Shown here in pieces: positions 32,845-42,763 of a stretch of 64,000 nucleotides of DNA. The position numbers and the translations under genes were made by a program. The notes below the pieces were generated by a model that was not told the DNA's origin, made no database searches, and was given only the letters and a program-made list of their open reading frames with translations. This DNA is from Sulfurifustis variabilis (GTDB lineage Bacteria; Pseudomonadota; Gammaproteobacteria; Acidiferrobacterales; Sulfurifustaceae): NCBI RefSeq assembly GCF_002355415.1, contig NZ_AP014936.1, forward strand, positions 124,001 to 188,000, given 5' to 3'. Each line of letters begins with the position of its first letter. Within the stretch, counting starts at the first letter, position 1.

Positions 32845-35385
32845 ATGCACGGCGCTGCGCGGTTCTACGGGAAAGACTGGTTCGCCGCCCTTCTTCTCGG
32901 TTCGGCCCTCGCGGCGGCCGCCCTGACCGATTCCCACGCCCTCCGGCGACTCGAGCTGCTCGTCTACGACGCCGGCGTCCGCATGACGAGCCGGGTCCCG
33001 GGCGCGAGCGAGGACATCGTTATCGTCGCCATCGACGACCCGAGCATCGAGGAGATCGGCCCGTGGCCGTGGCCGCGGGACGTGCTGGCCGAGGCGACCG
33101 ACCGGCTCGTGCGCGGGAAGGCGAAGGCGGTCGGTCTGCTGGTTCCGCTGGACGAGCCCCGGACCGACCGGGGCCTGGAGCACTTTCGCTCGCTGCGCGC
33201 CTACCTCGATGCGAACCCGCTGCCGAGGAATCTGAGGCAACGCCGGCACATTTCCCGGCTCTTGGCGGAAGCGGAATATCGGCTCGACACCGATGCACAG
33301 CTCGCCAAGGTCATGTCGCCCACCGGTCCGGTTTTTATCCCCATGGCGCTCGTGCCGGGCGTTCCGTCCGGCGATCCGGTTCCACCGCTCCCCGAACACG
33401 TGCGCCGACACCGCCTGACCAAGGTCAGCCTCAACGAGGATACCGGCGCCGCGTCCTCGGCCGCTGCCCGACTGCCGCTGGAGGTGTTCGCACGGCGCGC
33501 CCGCGGCATCGGCCATATGCCGCTCGATGGCGAAGCCGGCAAGGACGCGCGCAGTCATCGTCTGGTGCTCGAGTACGCGGGCGAGCATTACGCTTCGCTG
33601 CCGCTGTTGCTTGCGGCGCGCAGCCTGTATGTCCGTCCGGCGCGGGTGGAGATCGAGCTCGGCGACGGCGTGCGGATCGCGAAGGTCGAGATTCGCACCG
33701 ACAGCGAGATGCGGATGTACCCGGGCTTCTACCCCTCGCGCGAAGGCGAGCCGGCGTTCGCCGGTTACTCCTTTCGCGACGTGCGCGCCGGTCGCGTGCC
33801 GGCAGGCGCATTCAGGAACAAGATCGTCCTTGTCGGCATGGCAACCACCGACGCGGGTCGACTGTACGCGACGCCGTTGGGGCCCATGAGCGCCCCGGAG
33901 GTTGCCGCGAACGTCGTTGCGAGCATGCTCAACCAGGACTACTACGAGCGACCGGACTGGAGCCGGTGGATCGAAGCCGCCCTGTTCGGTCTGGTCTTCC
34001 TGTATCTCGCGTTCGTCATGCCGCGCCTCGCCGGGCGGCGGGCGACGACCGTTTCGGCGACGCTCCTGGTCGCCCTGCTGCTCGCCGGACACTACCTGCT
34101 CCTCAGCGAGCGACTCTGGTTGCAGACCGCCACCCCGGCTCTGTTTCTGGTGTCGGGCCACCTGCTCCTCGCGACCCGGCGTCTGTTCGGGGCCGCCCGC
34201 GTCAAGCGGGAAGCCGACGCGGACTCGGCCCAAACGAACCGTCTGCTCGGCCTCGCGTTCCAGGGCCAGGGACAGCTCGACATGGCGCTCGACAAGTTTC
34301 GCAAGCTGCCCGCGGACGATTCCGTACTCGAGCTCTTCTATAACCTGGCGCTCGATTTCGAGCGCAAGCGCCAGTTCAGCAAGGCCGCCGGTTGCTACGA
34401 CCACATCCTGCGCCGCGCCCCCGGCTTCCGCGATGCGGCCGAGCGCAAGCAGCGTGCCGCGGCGGCCGAGCGGGCCGTGATGCTGGGCCCGGTCGCGGGC
34501 AGCGGCACCATCGTGCTGGACGCCATGGAGAAGCCGCGTCTGGGTCGCTACGAAGTGGAGAAGGAGCTGGGGCGAGGCGCCATGGGAACGGTGTACCTCG
34601 GTCGCGATCCGCGCATCGGCCGGGTGGTCGCCATCAAGACCATCGCGCTTTCCCAGTTCGAGGAAGCCGAACGGCCGCAGGTGCGCGAGCGGTTCTTCCG
34701 CGAGGCGGAAGCCGCCGGGCGGCTCAACCATCCGAACATCGTCACCATCTACGACGCCGGCGAGGAGCAGGACCTCGGGTTCATCGCCATGGAACTGCTG
34801 GAAGGCAAGGACCTGACGCACTACGTGCAGCCCGGCAAGGAGCTGCCGCTCGAATGGGTCGTGGACGTGGTGACGCAGGTCGCCGATGCGCTCGACTACG
34901 CGCACCGCTGCGACGTCGTGCACCGGGACATCAAGCCCGCCAACATCATGCACGACGACGCGAAGCAGAGCGTGAAGGTCACGGATTTCGGCATCGCCCG
35001 CATCACCGATTCGAACAACACCCGGACCGGCGTCATCATGGGCAGCCCGTTCTACATGTCGCCCGAGCAGCTTGCCGGGAAACCGGTCGACGGGCGATCC
35101 GATCTCTTCTCCCTCGGCGTCACGCTGTTCGAGCTTCTGGCCGGCGTACAGCCGTTCCGCGGGGACTCCATGGCGGCCCTGATGTACCAGATCGCCAACG
35201 AGCCGCATCCGGACATCCTGGCGATCCGGCCCGCTCTCCCGCCGCGGCTGAAGAGTTTTCTCGACAAGGCGCTGAGGAAGGATCCGTCCGACCGGTTCCA
35301 GACGGGAGCCGAATTCCGCGACGCGCTGGTGGCCGGCGTCCGGGTGCGATCCGTCAGGGGTCGCGCGCGCCGGACGCCGCGATAG
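32845..35385 (+). CDS. CHASE2-TPR-Ser/Thr protein kinase
   Basis: 846 residues. An N-terminal membrane helix leads into a CHASE2 sensor domain (about 35-345: VYDAGVRMTSRVPGASEDIVIVAIDD, GKDARSHRLVLEYAGEHYASL, FRNKIVLVGM). Three close membrane helices follow at about 375-440, then TPR-like helices (about 455-535) and a Hanks-type kinase domain from about 565: GRGAMGTVY, catalytic Lys 598, HRDIKPANIM (D695), DFGIAR (D714), MSPEQL. An extracytoplasmic signal would thus be passed to a cytoplasmic kinase. No partner phosphatase or substrate gene is adjacent. Confidence 0.9.
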   Translation: MHGAARFYGKDWFAALLLGSALAAAALTDSHALRRLELLVYDAGVRMTSRVPGASEDIVIVAIDDPSIEEIGPWPWPRDVLAEATDRLVRGKAKAVGLLVPLDEPRTDRGLEHFRSLRAYLDANPLPRNLRQRRHISRLLAEAEYRLDTDAQLAKVMSPTGPVFIPMALVPGVPSGDPVPPLPEHVRRHRLTKVSLNEDTGAASSAAARLPLEVFARRARGIGHMPLDGEAGKDARSHRLVLEYAGEHYASLPLLLAARSLYVRPARVEIELGDGVRIAKVEIRTDSEMRMYPGFYPSREGEPAFAGYSFRDVRAGRVPAGAFRNKIVLVGMATTDAGRLYATPLGPMSAPEVAANVVASMLNQDYYERPDWSRWIEAALFGLVFLYLAFVMPRLAGRRATTVSATLLVALLLAGHYLLLSERLWLQTATPALFLVSGHLLLATRRLFGAARVKREADADSAQTNRLLGLAFQGQGQLDMALDKFRKLPADDSVLELFYNLALDFERKRQFSKAAGCYDHILRRAPGFRDAAERKQRAAAAERAVMLGPVAGSGTIVLDAMEKPRLGRYEVEKELGRGAMGTVYLGRDPRIGRVVAIKTIALSQFEEAERPQVRERFFREAEAAGRLNHPNIVTIYDAGEEQDLGFIAMELLEGKDLTHYVQPGKELPLEWVVDVVTQVADALDYAHRCDVVHRDIKPANIMHDDAKQSVKVTDFGIARITDSNNTRTGVIMGSPFYMSPEQLAGKPVDGRSDLFSLGVTLFELLAGVQPFRGDSMAALMYQIANEPHPDILAIRPALPPRLKSFLDKALRKDPSDRFQTGAEFRDALVAGVRVRSVRGRARRTPR

Positions 35386-35439
35386 GATCGGGCCTGGCCC
35401 GGACCCGATGAAGCCGGAATGCCGTGGACGACGACCGCG

Positions 35440-37272
35440 TCAGGCGGTCGCCTTGGCCTCCGGCGCCTTCTCGGCATGCGGCACCGATCCGCACTCGAGG
35501 AAGATGCGTCGGTCGCAGCGCTCGCAGATCGAGCGGTCGAGCTTCTTGAAGATGCTCTCGATCGCATCGCCCTTGGTCGCGTAGATGTGCTCGCGACCGA
35601 AGGTGTCGGCGTAGCCGCCGCGCTTGAGGATGTGGCACGCCTCGTCCTTCACCTTGGCGAGATAAAGACCCCCGCCCTGGGCCTCGCGGCGCTTCGCCTC
35701 CTGCACCAGCATTTCCGCGCCCGCGATGTCGATGAAGTTGATCCCGTTGCCGATCACGAGCAGGTGCTTCTGCCCCGGGTTCTGCTCGGCGAAGCGCTGG
35801 AACGCGCCCTGGACGTGGTCGACCGCGCCGAAGAAGAGCGAGCCGTCCACGCGCACGATCTTGAGCTGCGGGCACTCGGGCAGCTTCGGATCGGTGACGA
35901 GATGCCGGTTGGGCGCCGCGGGATCGGGCACCCGCGAGACGATGCCCGGGCGCGAGGTACGCATGAGGTAGATCACGAGCGAGAGCATCACGCCGGCGTA
36001 GATCGCGAACTCGAGCTCGACGAACAGGGTCGCGAAGAAGGTCACGGCCAGCACCGCGGTCTCGCGCTTGCTCGTGCGAACGATGTTCGCGATGTGGTGG
36101 AAGTCGATCAGGCGCCAGGCGACGACCACCAGCACGGCCGCCATCGCGGCGGTGGGCAGATGGGCGGCCAGCGGCGCAAAGACGAGCACGATCGCGGCGA
36201 GGGCGATGGCCGCGAAGATCCCGGCGAGCGGCGTCACGGCGCCGGCGTCGTAGTTGAGGCCGGTGCGGTTGAAGGACCCGGACGAGGCGTAGCTCGAGAA
36301 GAAGCTGCCGACCATGTTGGCCAGCCCCTGGCCGATGAACTCCTGGTTGCCGTCGATCCGCTGGTGGGATTTGAGCGCGACCGAGCGCGCGATCGACACC
36401 GCCTCCATGAGGCCCAGCATGGCGACCGCGAGCGCCCCCGAGCCCAGCGCCTTGAGCGACCCGAGGGAGAAGTCGGGCAGGGAGAGCGGCGGCAGGCTGG
36501 CGGGAAACTCGCCGACGAGGGCGATGCCGTGGGTCGGCGCGCCGAGCGCCATGGCGAGCAGGCTTCCGACCACCATCGCGATCAGGAGGCCCGGCCAGCG
36601 GGGGCGGTAGATCATGAATCCGACGACCGTCGCGAGCGTGACCACCGCGATGCCCGTGACGTACGGGTTGATCTCGTGGAACTGTCGGAAGATATCCTGC
36701 CAGGTGTGCAGGAAGGACTCCCCGGCGGGAATGTGGATGCCGAGGAAGTGCTTGAGCTGGCTCGTCGCGATCAGGATCGCCGCCCCGGCCGTGAAACCGA
36801 CGACGACCGAATGCGAGATGAAGTTGACGAGCGCCCCCATGCGGGCGACGCCGAGGGCGAGCTGGTACACGCCGGCGAGGAACGTGAGAGTCAGCGCCAT
36901 CTGGATGAACTGCGCGCTGCCCGGCTCGGCGAACTTCGAGACGGTGGCGAAGACGACGATCGAGATGGCCGTCGTCGGTCCGGAAATCAGGTGGCGCGAG
37001 GAGCCGAAAAGTGCCGCGATGACCGGCGGGACCATCGCCGTGTAGAGGCCGTAGACCGGGGGCAGCCCGGCGATCATGGCGAAGGCGATGCCCTGCGGCA
37101 GCACGATCACCGCGCCGGTGAGCCCGGCGATCAGGTCGGCCTTGAGGGTGTCTCGCTGGACGAGGGGCCACCAGCGCAGGAACGGGAAAATCCGCGACCA
37201 GAAGACGCTGCACTGTGCCGCGGGGACGTCGAGGATCGGAGTGGTACGGGCCATCGGCGCAAAAAGCGGCAT
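35440..37272 (-). CDS. SulP-family anion permease with C-terminal STAS domain
   Basis: 610 residues. The transporter part (GLTGAVIVLPQGIAFAMIAGLPPVYGLY, FGSSRHLISGPTTA, FSSYASSGSFNRTG) has the 10-14 membrane helices of SulP carriers; a STAS domain follows at about 450-555 (FFGAVDHVQGAFQRF, GNGINFIDIAGAEML). It probably moves sulfate, bicarbonate or a carboxylate across the inner membrane. After the STAS domain comes a short tail with CERCDRRIFLEC, a possible metal site. The start is ATG 37272 or 37254. Confidence 0.9.
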   Translation of the reverse strand: MPLFAPMARTTPILDVPAAQCSVFWSRIFPFLRWWPLVQRDTLKADLIAGLTGAVIVLPQGIAFAMIAGLPPVYGLYTAMVPPVIAALFGSSRHLISGPTTAISIVVFATVSKFAEPGSAQFIQMALTLTFLAGVYQLALGVARMGALVNFISHSVVVGFTAGAAILIATSQLKHFLGIHIPAGESFLHTWQDIFRQFHEINPYVTGIAVVTLATVVGFMIYRPRWPGLLIAMVVGSLLAMALGAPTHGIALVGEFPASLPPLSLPDFSLGSLKALGSGALAVAMLGLMEAVSIARSVALKSHQRIDGNQEFIGQGLANMVGSFFSSYASSGSFNRTGLNYDAGAVTPLAGIFAAIALAAIVLVFAPLAAHLPTAAMAAVLVVVAWRLIDFHHIANIVRTSKRETAVLAVTFFATLFVELEFAIYAGVMLSLVIYLMRTSRPGIVSRVPDPAAPNRHLVTDPKLPECPQLKIVRVDGSLFFGAVDHVQGAFQRFAEQNPGQKHLLVIGNGINFIDIAGAEMLVQEAKRREAQGGGLYLAKVKDEACHILKRGGYADTFGREHIYATKGDAIESIFKKLDRSICERCDRRIFLECGSVPHAEKAPEAKATA

Positions 37273-37405
37273 TGTACGCGGTTTTTCCCCGCCTGGTTAG
37301 GCCCGTGCTCGGCCGTTCCCTCCTCTCCTATCGGCGATGTCGACGTGCGGGGCCTTCGATACCGCTGAGTTCTGCGCGCGGGCCGACCGATCCGCTGCCG
37401 ACGGT

Positions 37406-39487
37406 TCAGCCAGGCGCTTCGGCGATGCTCGCGAGCGGTTCCAGCTCGGCGAGGGCCGTCACCGGTGCCTGACAGGCACGGCCCGTGCAGACATACGCGG
37501 TCACCTCGCCTCGCGGCACGCGCGCGGCGAGCTCTCCCGGCAGTCCAACGGCGTCGGAAGGCACCGCGACAACGATGCGGCCGGGAGCGTACCGGGCGCT
37601 CAGCCGCTCGATCCACGGGAGTGCGGCGTCCGGCGCGCCCCGCAGCACGATCGTCTGAGGCGGGTCGAGGTAGTCCTCGATCGCGAGCAGCAGCGCGCCG
37701 TGCGCGGACGGGTAGTTCTCGACGGCGGGACTCAGCGCGCGGAGCGCGCGCTCGGCGGCATCGAGGTAGCGCGCTTCGCCGAGCAGGTGTCCCAGCCGCA
37801 GCAACGCCCGCGCCGCAACGCCGTTGCCCGAGGGGGTGGCGTCGTCGGTCGCCGGCTTCGGCCGGTAGACGAGCCGCTCGTGGTCTTCGCTGGTAAAGTA
37901 GAAGGCGCCGTTCGCACGGTCCTCGAACCGGGCCAGGAGCGCGTCCGCGAGCGCGATGACGAACTCGAGGTCGTCCGCCCGAAACCTCGCCTGCACGAGC
38001 TCGAGGCCGCCGTCGATCAGGAAGGCGTAGTCGTCGAGGTAGGCGTTGAGCGTCGTGCGGCCGTCCTTCGTGACGGCAAAAAGCCGTCCGTCCCGCCAGA
38101 GCGTCCCGCGCGCGAATGCGAACGCCCGTTCGGCCGATTCCACGAACCCGGCGTGGGCGAGCTGCCGCCCGGCGCGCGCCATACCCTTGATCATGAGACC
38201 GTTCCACGAGGTCAGGACTTTTTCGTCCCGGGCCGGACGCGCGCGCCGCGCGCGCGCCGCCAAAAGCTTCGCGCGCGCGCTCGCGAGGCGCGCGCACACC
38301 TCGGCTTCCGTGATCTGCAGGCGATCGGCGACCGCCGCCGTGTCCGCCCGCACGTTCAGGTGCCAGCGACCCTCGAAGTTCGGCGACCCGCGCAGCCCGA
38401 AGCGCGTCTCGACCGCGTCCCATTCTCCCGGACCCAGGAGGCGCTCGAGCTCGTCCGCCTCCCAGAGATAGAACGTCCCTTCGTGGCCCTCCGAGTCGGC
38501 ATCGAGCGTGCTGTAGTAGCCGCCGGTGTCCGCCTGCATCTCGCCCATCACCCACTCGCCCGTCTCTCGGGCGATACGCCGGAAGAGCGAGTCGCCGGTG
38601 AGGAGAGCGGCGTCCGCATAGAGCGGCAGCAGCTGCGCGTTGTCGTACAGCATCTTTTCGAAGTGCGGGATCGTCCACTGCTCGTCGACCGAGTAGCGAC
38701 AGAAGCCGCCCCCGATCTGGTCGTACAGTCCGCCCCAGGCCATTCGGGTCAAGGTGTGGCGCACCATCTCCAGTGCATCGGGGTCCGGCTCCCGCACGCG
38801 GCCGCCTCGCGCGGCGCGATTCAGGAGGAACTCGAGCGAGGTCGGATGCGGAAACTTCGGCGCGCGGCCGAAGCCGCCGTGTCGCGCGTCGTACTGGGTG
38901 CCCAGCTCGCCGCGCGCGCGATCGAGCAGCCCCGCTTCGATCGCCGCCGCCGGCGCGCCGGCGGGAGTGAGCCGCGCGAAAATGTCGCGCAGCGATTCGT
39001 TCTGGCCGCGGATCGCCTCGCGCTGTGCGCGATACACCTCGGCGATGCGCTTCAGGATGTCGGGAAAGGCCGCCATGCCGTACTTCGCCGTCTTCGGAAA
39101 GTACGTGCCCGCGAAAAAGGGCATCCGGTCGTCGGGCGTCAGGAACACGTTGAGCGGCCACCCGCCCGGCCGTTGCGTCAGGAGCTGGTGCGCCGTCTGG
39201 TATATCTTGTCGAGGTCCGGTCGTTCCTCGCGGTCGACCTTGATGTTGACGAAAAGCGCGTTCATGAGCGTCGCCACCGCCTCGTCCTCGAACGACTCGT
39301 GCTCCATGACATGGCACCAGTGGCAGGCGGAGTAGCCGATCGAGAGCAGGATCGGCCTGTCCTCGCGCTGCGCCCGTTCGAGCGCCTCCTCTCCCCAGGG
39401 ATACCAGTCGACCGGGTTGTGCGCGTGCTGCAGGAGATAGGGGCTCGTCTCGTTGACGAGACGGTTCGTGTGCGCGGGAGCCGCCAT
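37406..39487 (-). CDS. YyaL/DUF255 thioredoxin-domain protein
   Basis: 693 residues: an N-terminal thioredoxin-like DUF255 domain (about 5-165) with [19 protein letters not shown] and the active-site-like CHWC (C55/C58), then a long alpha/alpha toroid related to N-acylglucosamine 2-epimerase and glycosidase folds ([28 protein letters not shown]). This is the spermatogenesis-associated protein 20/YyaL family, of unknown biochemical role. An in-frame extension to 39586 exists, but the family begins at [13 protein letters not shown], which favours ATG 39487. Confidence 0.9.
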   Translation of the reverse strand: MAAPAHTNRLVNETSPYLLQHAHNPVDWYPWGEEALERAQREDRPILLSIGYSACHWCHVMEHESFEDEAVATLMNALFVNIKVDREERPDLDKIYQTAHQLLTQRPGGWPLNVFLTPDDRMPFFAGTYFPKTAKYGMAAFPDILKRIAEVYRAQREAIRGQNESLRDIFARLTPAGAPAAAIEAGLLDRARGELGTQYDARHGGFGRAPKFPHPTSLEFLLNRAARGGRVREPDPDALEMVRHTLTRMAWGGLYDQIGGGFCRYSVDEQWTIPHFEKMLYDNAQLLPLYADAALLTGDSLFRRIARETGEWVMGEMQADTGGYYSTLDADSEGHEGTFYLWEADELERLLGPGEWDAVETRFGLRGSPNFEGRWHLNVRADTAAVADRLQITEAEVCARLASARAKLLAARARRARPARDEKVLTSWNGLMIKGMARAGRQLAHAGFVESAERAFAFARGTLWRDGRLFAVTKDGRTTLNAYLDDYAFLIDGGLELVQARFRADDLEFVIALADALLARFEDRANGAFYFTSEDHERLVYRPKPATDDATPSGNGVAARALLRLGHLLGEARYLDAAERALRALSPAVENYPSAHGALLLAIEDYLDPPQTIVLRGAPDAALPWIERLSARYAPGRIVVAVPSDAVGLPGELAARVPRGEVTAYVCTGRACQAPVTALAELEPLASIAEAPG

Positions 39488-39597
39488 GCGATTAATCCCA
39501 GTGAGTCGCTCAACTATACGCGATCGCCCCGACGACGCGTACATCCGTGCCCGCCGCCGTTGGCTCGCACGGGCGGCCTTCGTCATAATGCCGCGCC

Positions 39598-40395
39598 ATG
39601 CTCATCGCCCCCGATATCGACCCCGTCGCCATCCAGCTCGGGCCGGTGAAGGTCCACTGGTACGGGCTCATGTACCTGATCGGCTTCGCCGGCGGCTGGG
39701 CGCTCGGCGTGCACCGGGCGAAGCGCGCCGGATCCGGATGGCATGCGAACGAGGTGGCGGACCTGCTCTTCTACGTCGCGCTCGGCGTGATCCTCGGCGG
39801 GCGCCTGGGCTACGTGCTCTTCTACAACTTCGGACACTACCTGCGCCATCCGCTCGAGATCGCCTACATCTGGACCGGAGGCATGTCGTTCCACGGCGGC
39901 CTCATCGGCGTCATCGTGGCGATGTGGCTCTACGCCCGCCGCACGCGCCGCCACTGGCTCGCGGTGACCGACTTCCTCGCGCCGCTCGTGCCGGTCGGCC
40001 TCGGGGCCGGGCGCATCGGAAACTTCATCAATCAGGAGCTCTGGGGAAGGGTGACGGACGTGCCGTGGGGCATGGTGTTTCGCGACGCCGGATCCCTGCC
40101 GCGCCATCCGACGCAGCTGTACGAATTCGCGCTCGAAGGCGTCGCGCTGTTCGCAATCCTGTGGCTCTACTCCGCCCGCCCGCGGCCGACCGGCGCCATC
40201 TCGGGGCTGTTCCTGATCGGCTATGGCGTGTTCCGTTTTCTCGTCGAGTTCGTGCGCGTCCCCGATGCGCATATCGGCTACGTCGCCTTCGGCTGGGTGA
40301 CGATGGGCCAGATCCTGAGCGTGCCCATGGTGCTCGTCGGCGCAGCGCTGATGGCGTGGGCCCATCGCATGCGCGCGCAGTCCTCGCCGCGCTGA
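39598..40395 (+). CDS. lgt: phosphatidylglycerol-prolipoprotein diacylglyceryl transferase
   Basis: 265 residues with about seven membrane helices. The catalytic signature [16 protein letters not shown] and MSFHGGLIG are present. It attaches diacylglycerol to the lipobox Cys of prolipoproteins in the inner membrane; probable clients in this window are the proteins at 47098 and 62178. A CATAAT hexamer ends 8 bases before the ATG with TTGGCT 18 bases further upstream and no Shine-Dalgarno, so the mRNA may be leaderless. Confidence 0.95.
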   Translation: MLIAPDIDPVAIQLGPVKVHWYGLMYLIGFAGGWALGVHRAKRAGSGWHANEVADLLFYVALGVILGGRLGYVLFYNFGHYLRHPLEIAYIWTGGMSFHGGLIGVIVAMWLYARRTRRHWLAVTDFLAPLVPVGLGAGRIGNFINQELWGRVTDVPWGMVFRDAGSLPRHPTQLYEFALEGVALFAILWLYSARPRPTGAISGLFLIGYGVFRFLVEFVRVPDAHIGYVAFGWVTMGQILSVPMVLVGAALMAWAHRMRAQSSPR

Positions 40396-40569
40396 TACCC
40401 GTCCCCAATACCCGACCTCGGCTCTTTGTTTAGACGCGGTCTCGATCGAGCCCGCGCACTTCCTCTTCGCGGCGCCCGACTTTAAGATGCGACGCCGTCG
40501 ACTTCCGCCGCTCTGTCCGCCGTTGCGCGAGGCCCCGAGCGCGAGTTACCGGACAGCAGTGAGACGACC

Positions 40570-41196
40570 ATGGCGCACGATCACACCCCGATGATGTTGA
40601 CGCTCGCCCTGACGGCGGTCGTCGCGATGGGCCCGCACGTCGCGCGCGCGGGGACGAGCGACGCGCCCGAGGTCGTGCGAAGCGTGTGCGCCGGGTGCCA
40701 TGGCGCCGACGGCAACGGCGGCAACCCGACCTCTGCCGAGTTCCCCAAGCTCGCGGGCAAGCAGTCGGCCTATCTCCGGAAGCAGCTCAAGGATTACCAG
40801 ACCGGCAAGCGCAAGAGCCCGGTCATGGCGCCGCTCGCGGCGGCGCTGAGCCCGGAGCAGATCGAGGCGGTGAGCGCGCATTACGCGGAACAGACGAGCC
40901 GGCCCGCGACCGTCACGCAGAGCGCGCTGCTCGCGACGGGCAAGAAGGTGTACGTCGACGGCAACGTCGAGAGCGGGGTGCCGGCCTGTGCCGGATGCCA
41001 TCTGCCCGACGCGAGCGGGAACATGCGTTACCCGCATCTCGCCGGACAGCACGCGCCGTACACGTACGCCGAGCTCAGGAAGTTCGCGAGCGGCGAGCGG
41101 GACAACGATCGGGGCCTGGTCATGCAGGCGGTCGCCGCGCGCATGACGGACGAGGAGATGAAAGCGGTCTCGGAATATCTCGCGGGCCTCGAGTGA
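40570..41196 (+). CDS. dihaem cytochrome c (c4-like), periplasmic
   Basis: 208 residues with an N-terminal export signal (MLTLALTAVVAMGPHVARA) and two c-type haem sites, CAGCH at 40-44 and CAGCH at 140-144, each in a c4-type half (YPHLAGQHAPY, MQAVAARMTDEEMKAVSEYLAG). It would carry electrons in the periplasm, for example to a terminal oxidase. It is followed after 41 bases by a second dihaem cytochrome, probably as an operon. Confidence 0.9.
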   Translation: MAHDHTPMMLTLALTAVVAMGPHVARAGTSDAPEVVRSVCAGCHGADGNGGNPTSAEFPKLAGKQSAYLRKQLKDYQTGKRKSPVMAPLAAALSPEQIEAVSAHYAEQTSRPATVTQSALLATGKKVYVDGNVESGVPACAGCHLPDASGNMRYPHLAGQHAPYTYAELRKFASGERDNDRGLVMQAVAARMTDEEMKAVSEYLAGLE

Positions 41197-41237
41197 GGGC
41201 GTCCGCGCGATCCGGTCCGACCGGGGAGGGGCAACGC

Positions 41238-41930
41238 ATGGCATTGGCACGGATTTCGGTCCTGCTCTTTCTGTCGGCGCTCGGGGCGGCCGCCTTCGCC
41301 GAGCGTCCGCCGGCGCAACCGAAGGCGCCGGGCATCGAGTCCCCGGATTACGCCTGGGATGCGCCGGTGCGCGAGGAGGTGGAGGCGCTCAGGCGCGAGG
41401 GGAACGCCGCGCGCGGGCGCGAGGCCTACGAGGTGTGCCGCGGCTGCCACGGCGCCGACGCGGCCGGCCGGCCGGACGGTTCGTACCCGCGGCTCGCCGG
41501 GCAGCACGCGACCGTACTGATCAAGCAGCTCGCCGATATCCGCGCAGGCCGGCGCGACAACCAGAAGATGTATCCCTTCGCGAGCCGGCACGTGCTCGAC
41601 GTGCAGGGCATCGCCGATCTGGCGGCCTACCTCGAAGGTCTGCCGGCTCCCGAGGCGAACGGCCGGGGGGAAGGAACCGACCTCGAGCGGGGCCGCCGGC
41701 TCTACGAGCGGGACTGCGCGAGCTGCCACGGCAAGGATGGCGCGGGCGACGCCGCTAGGTTCTACCCGGCGCTCGCCGGCCAGCACTACCGCTTCCTGCT
41801 GCGCGAGCTCCACGACATCCGCGACGGCAAACGCCGCAACGCCAACCCGGAGATGGTGCAGGTGGTGAAGCCGTACACCGAGCCGGAGATGGAGGCAGTC
41901 TCGGATCATCTGTCACGGCTACGCCGATAG
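41238..41930 (+). CDS. dihaem cytochrome c, periplasmic
   Basis: 230 residues with a signal peptide (RISVLLFLSALGAAAFA). Haem motifs are CRGCH (67-71) and CASCH (160-164), each followed by YPRLAGQH or YPALAGQH, so the two halves are related to each other and to those of the preceding gene. Probably an electron-transfer partner of the upstream cytochrome. A GGGGAGGGG Shine-Dalgarno lies before the ATG. Confidence 0.9.
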   Translation: MALARISVLLFLSALGAAAFAERPPAQPKAPGIESPDYAWDAPVREEVEALRREGNAARGREAYEVCRGCHGADAAGRPDGSYPRLAGQHATVLIKQLADIRAGRRDNQKMYPFASRHVLDVQGIADLAAYLEGLPAPEANGRGEGTDLERGRRLYERDCASCHGKDGAGDAARFYPALAGQHYRFLLRELHDIRDGKRRNANPEMVQVVKPYTEPEMEAVSDHLSRLRR

Positions 41931-42068
41931 AGCGCCACTTGCGTTGCGATGTCGCCCGGCGATATTCCCTCGTGTTGACTGGAATATTTGCCGGTAGGTA
42001 AGTTGGCCGTTCTCTTGTCTATTTACCACCGTAATCGGATAGCCTCACAACAACTAGGGGAAGCAAAC

Positions 42069-42698
42069 ATGCACGACAACAAGGGTTTCGCTAGCGTCCT
42101 TTCTCGTATATTTGTGGTGATCGCGGTAGCGATCGTCGCCACCACGACGGTCGCCGCCGCCGAAAGTCCAGATTGGTACGCCGGACTGGGTTTCGGTCAA
42201 ACCAAGGCGCAGGACATCGTGTGCGACCTCGATATCACGTGCAGCGCAGACGACACGGACACCGGTTGGAAGGTTTTTGGCGGCTATCGGTTCAGCCCCA
42301 ATGCGGCCATCGAATTCGGTTACGTGGACCTCGGAGAAGTGACGTTTGAAGGGGAGGACAGTTTCCTGGGGGTGACGAAACTGAGTATCGAAGCCCAGGG
42401 CTTTAACGCCGCGCTGACCGGATTTCTGCCAGTGGGCGGCTCGACCAGCCTCATGGGGAAGATCGGGCTCTTTCGATGGGACGTGGATGCCCGTGCGAGT
42501 GCCAGCTTCTTTGGCTCCGGATCGGAAAGCGAGACCGGGATTGATTTGATGTTCGGCTTCGGTGTTTCGGTCGATGTCACTAGGAACGCGGCGGTGCGTT
42601 TGGAGTGGGAGCGCTTTGGGAATGTGGGTGACGAGAATGTGACCGGGGAAAGCGATGTGGACCTGTTGTCGGCCAGCTTTGCCTACCGGTTTCGGTAG
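42069..42698 (+). CDS. outer membrane beta-barrel protein (OmpA/OmpW-like, 8-strand)
   Basis: 209 residues: signal peptide (FVVIAVAIVATTTVAAA), then alternating amphipathic strands such as WYAGLGFGQTKA, WKVFGGYRFSPNAAIEFGYVDLG, LMGKIGLFRWDVDARA and LLSASFAYRFR, ending in the aromatic-x-aromatic pattern with a basic residue typical of outer membrane barrels. Two cysteines at CDLDITC lie in the first large loop. Function beyond surface structure is unknown. Codon use is less GC-rich than its neighbours. GGGGAAG precedes the ATG, and a strong terminator follows. Confidence 0.85.
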   Translation: MHDNKGFASVLSRIFVVIAVAIVATTTVAAAESPDWYAGLGFGQTKAQDIVCDLDITCSADDTDTGWKVFGGYRFSPNAAIEFGYVDLGEVTFEGEDSFLGVTKLSIEAQGFNAALTGFLPVGGSTSLMGKIGLFRWDVDARASASFFGSGSESETGIDLMFGFGVSVDVTRNAAVRLEWERFGNVGDENVTGESDVDLLSASFAYRFR

Positions 42699-42716
42699 TC
42701 GCTAACTCACTCATGG

Positions 42717-42749
42717 GACAAGGCCGGGTTCACCCCGGCCTTGTCTTTT
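42717..42749 (+). terminator. rho-independent terminator after the beta-barrel gene
   Basis: 12-bp perfect stem GACAAGGCCGGG / CCCGGCCTTGTC with a 5-base loop, followed by TTTT. It ends the plus-strand transcript; on the other strand, facing the convergent aldehyde dehydrogenase gene, the T run is missing. Confidence 0.88.
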
Positions 42750-42763
42750 CCGGGCGCGCGTGA

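Noticed and set aside
38230-38300. Long alternating GCGCGC tract in the yyaL region
   Set aside because: It is in frame inside the YyaL coding sequence as an Ala/Arg-rich stretch ([11 protein letters not shown]) and is explained by codon bias.
37488-39586. Upstream extension of YyaL to 39586
   Set aside because: The additional ~33 residues are low-complexity Arg-rich, lie in the divergent promoter region with lgt, and precede the conserved family start.
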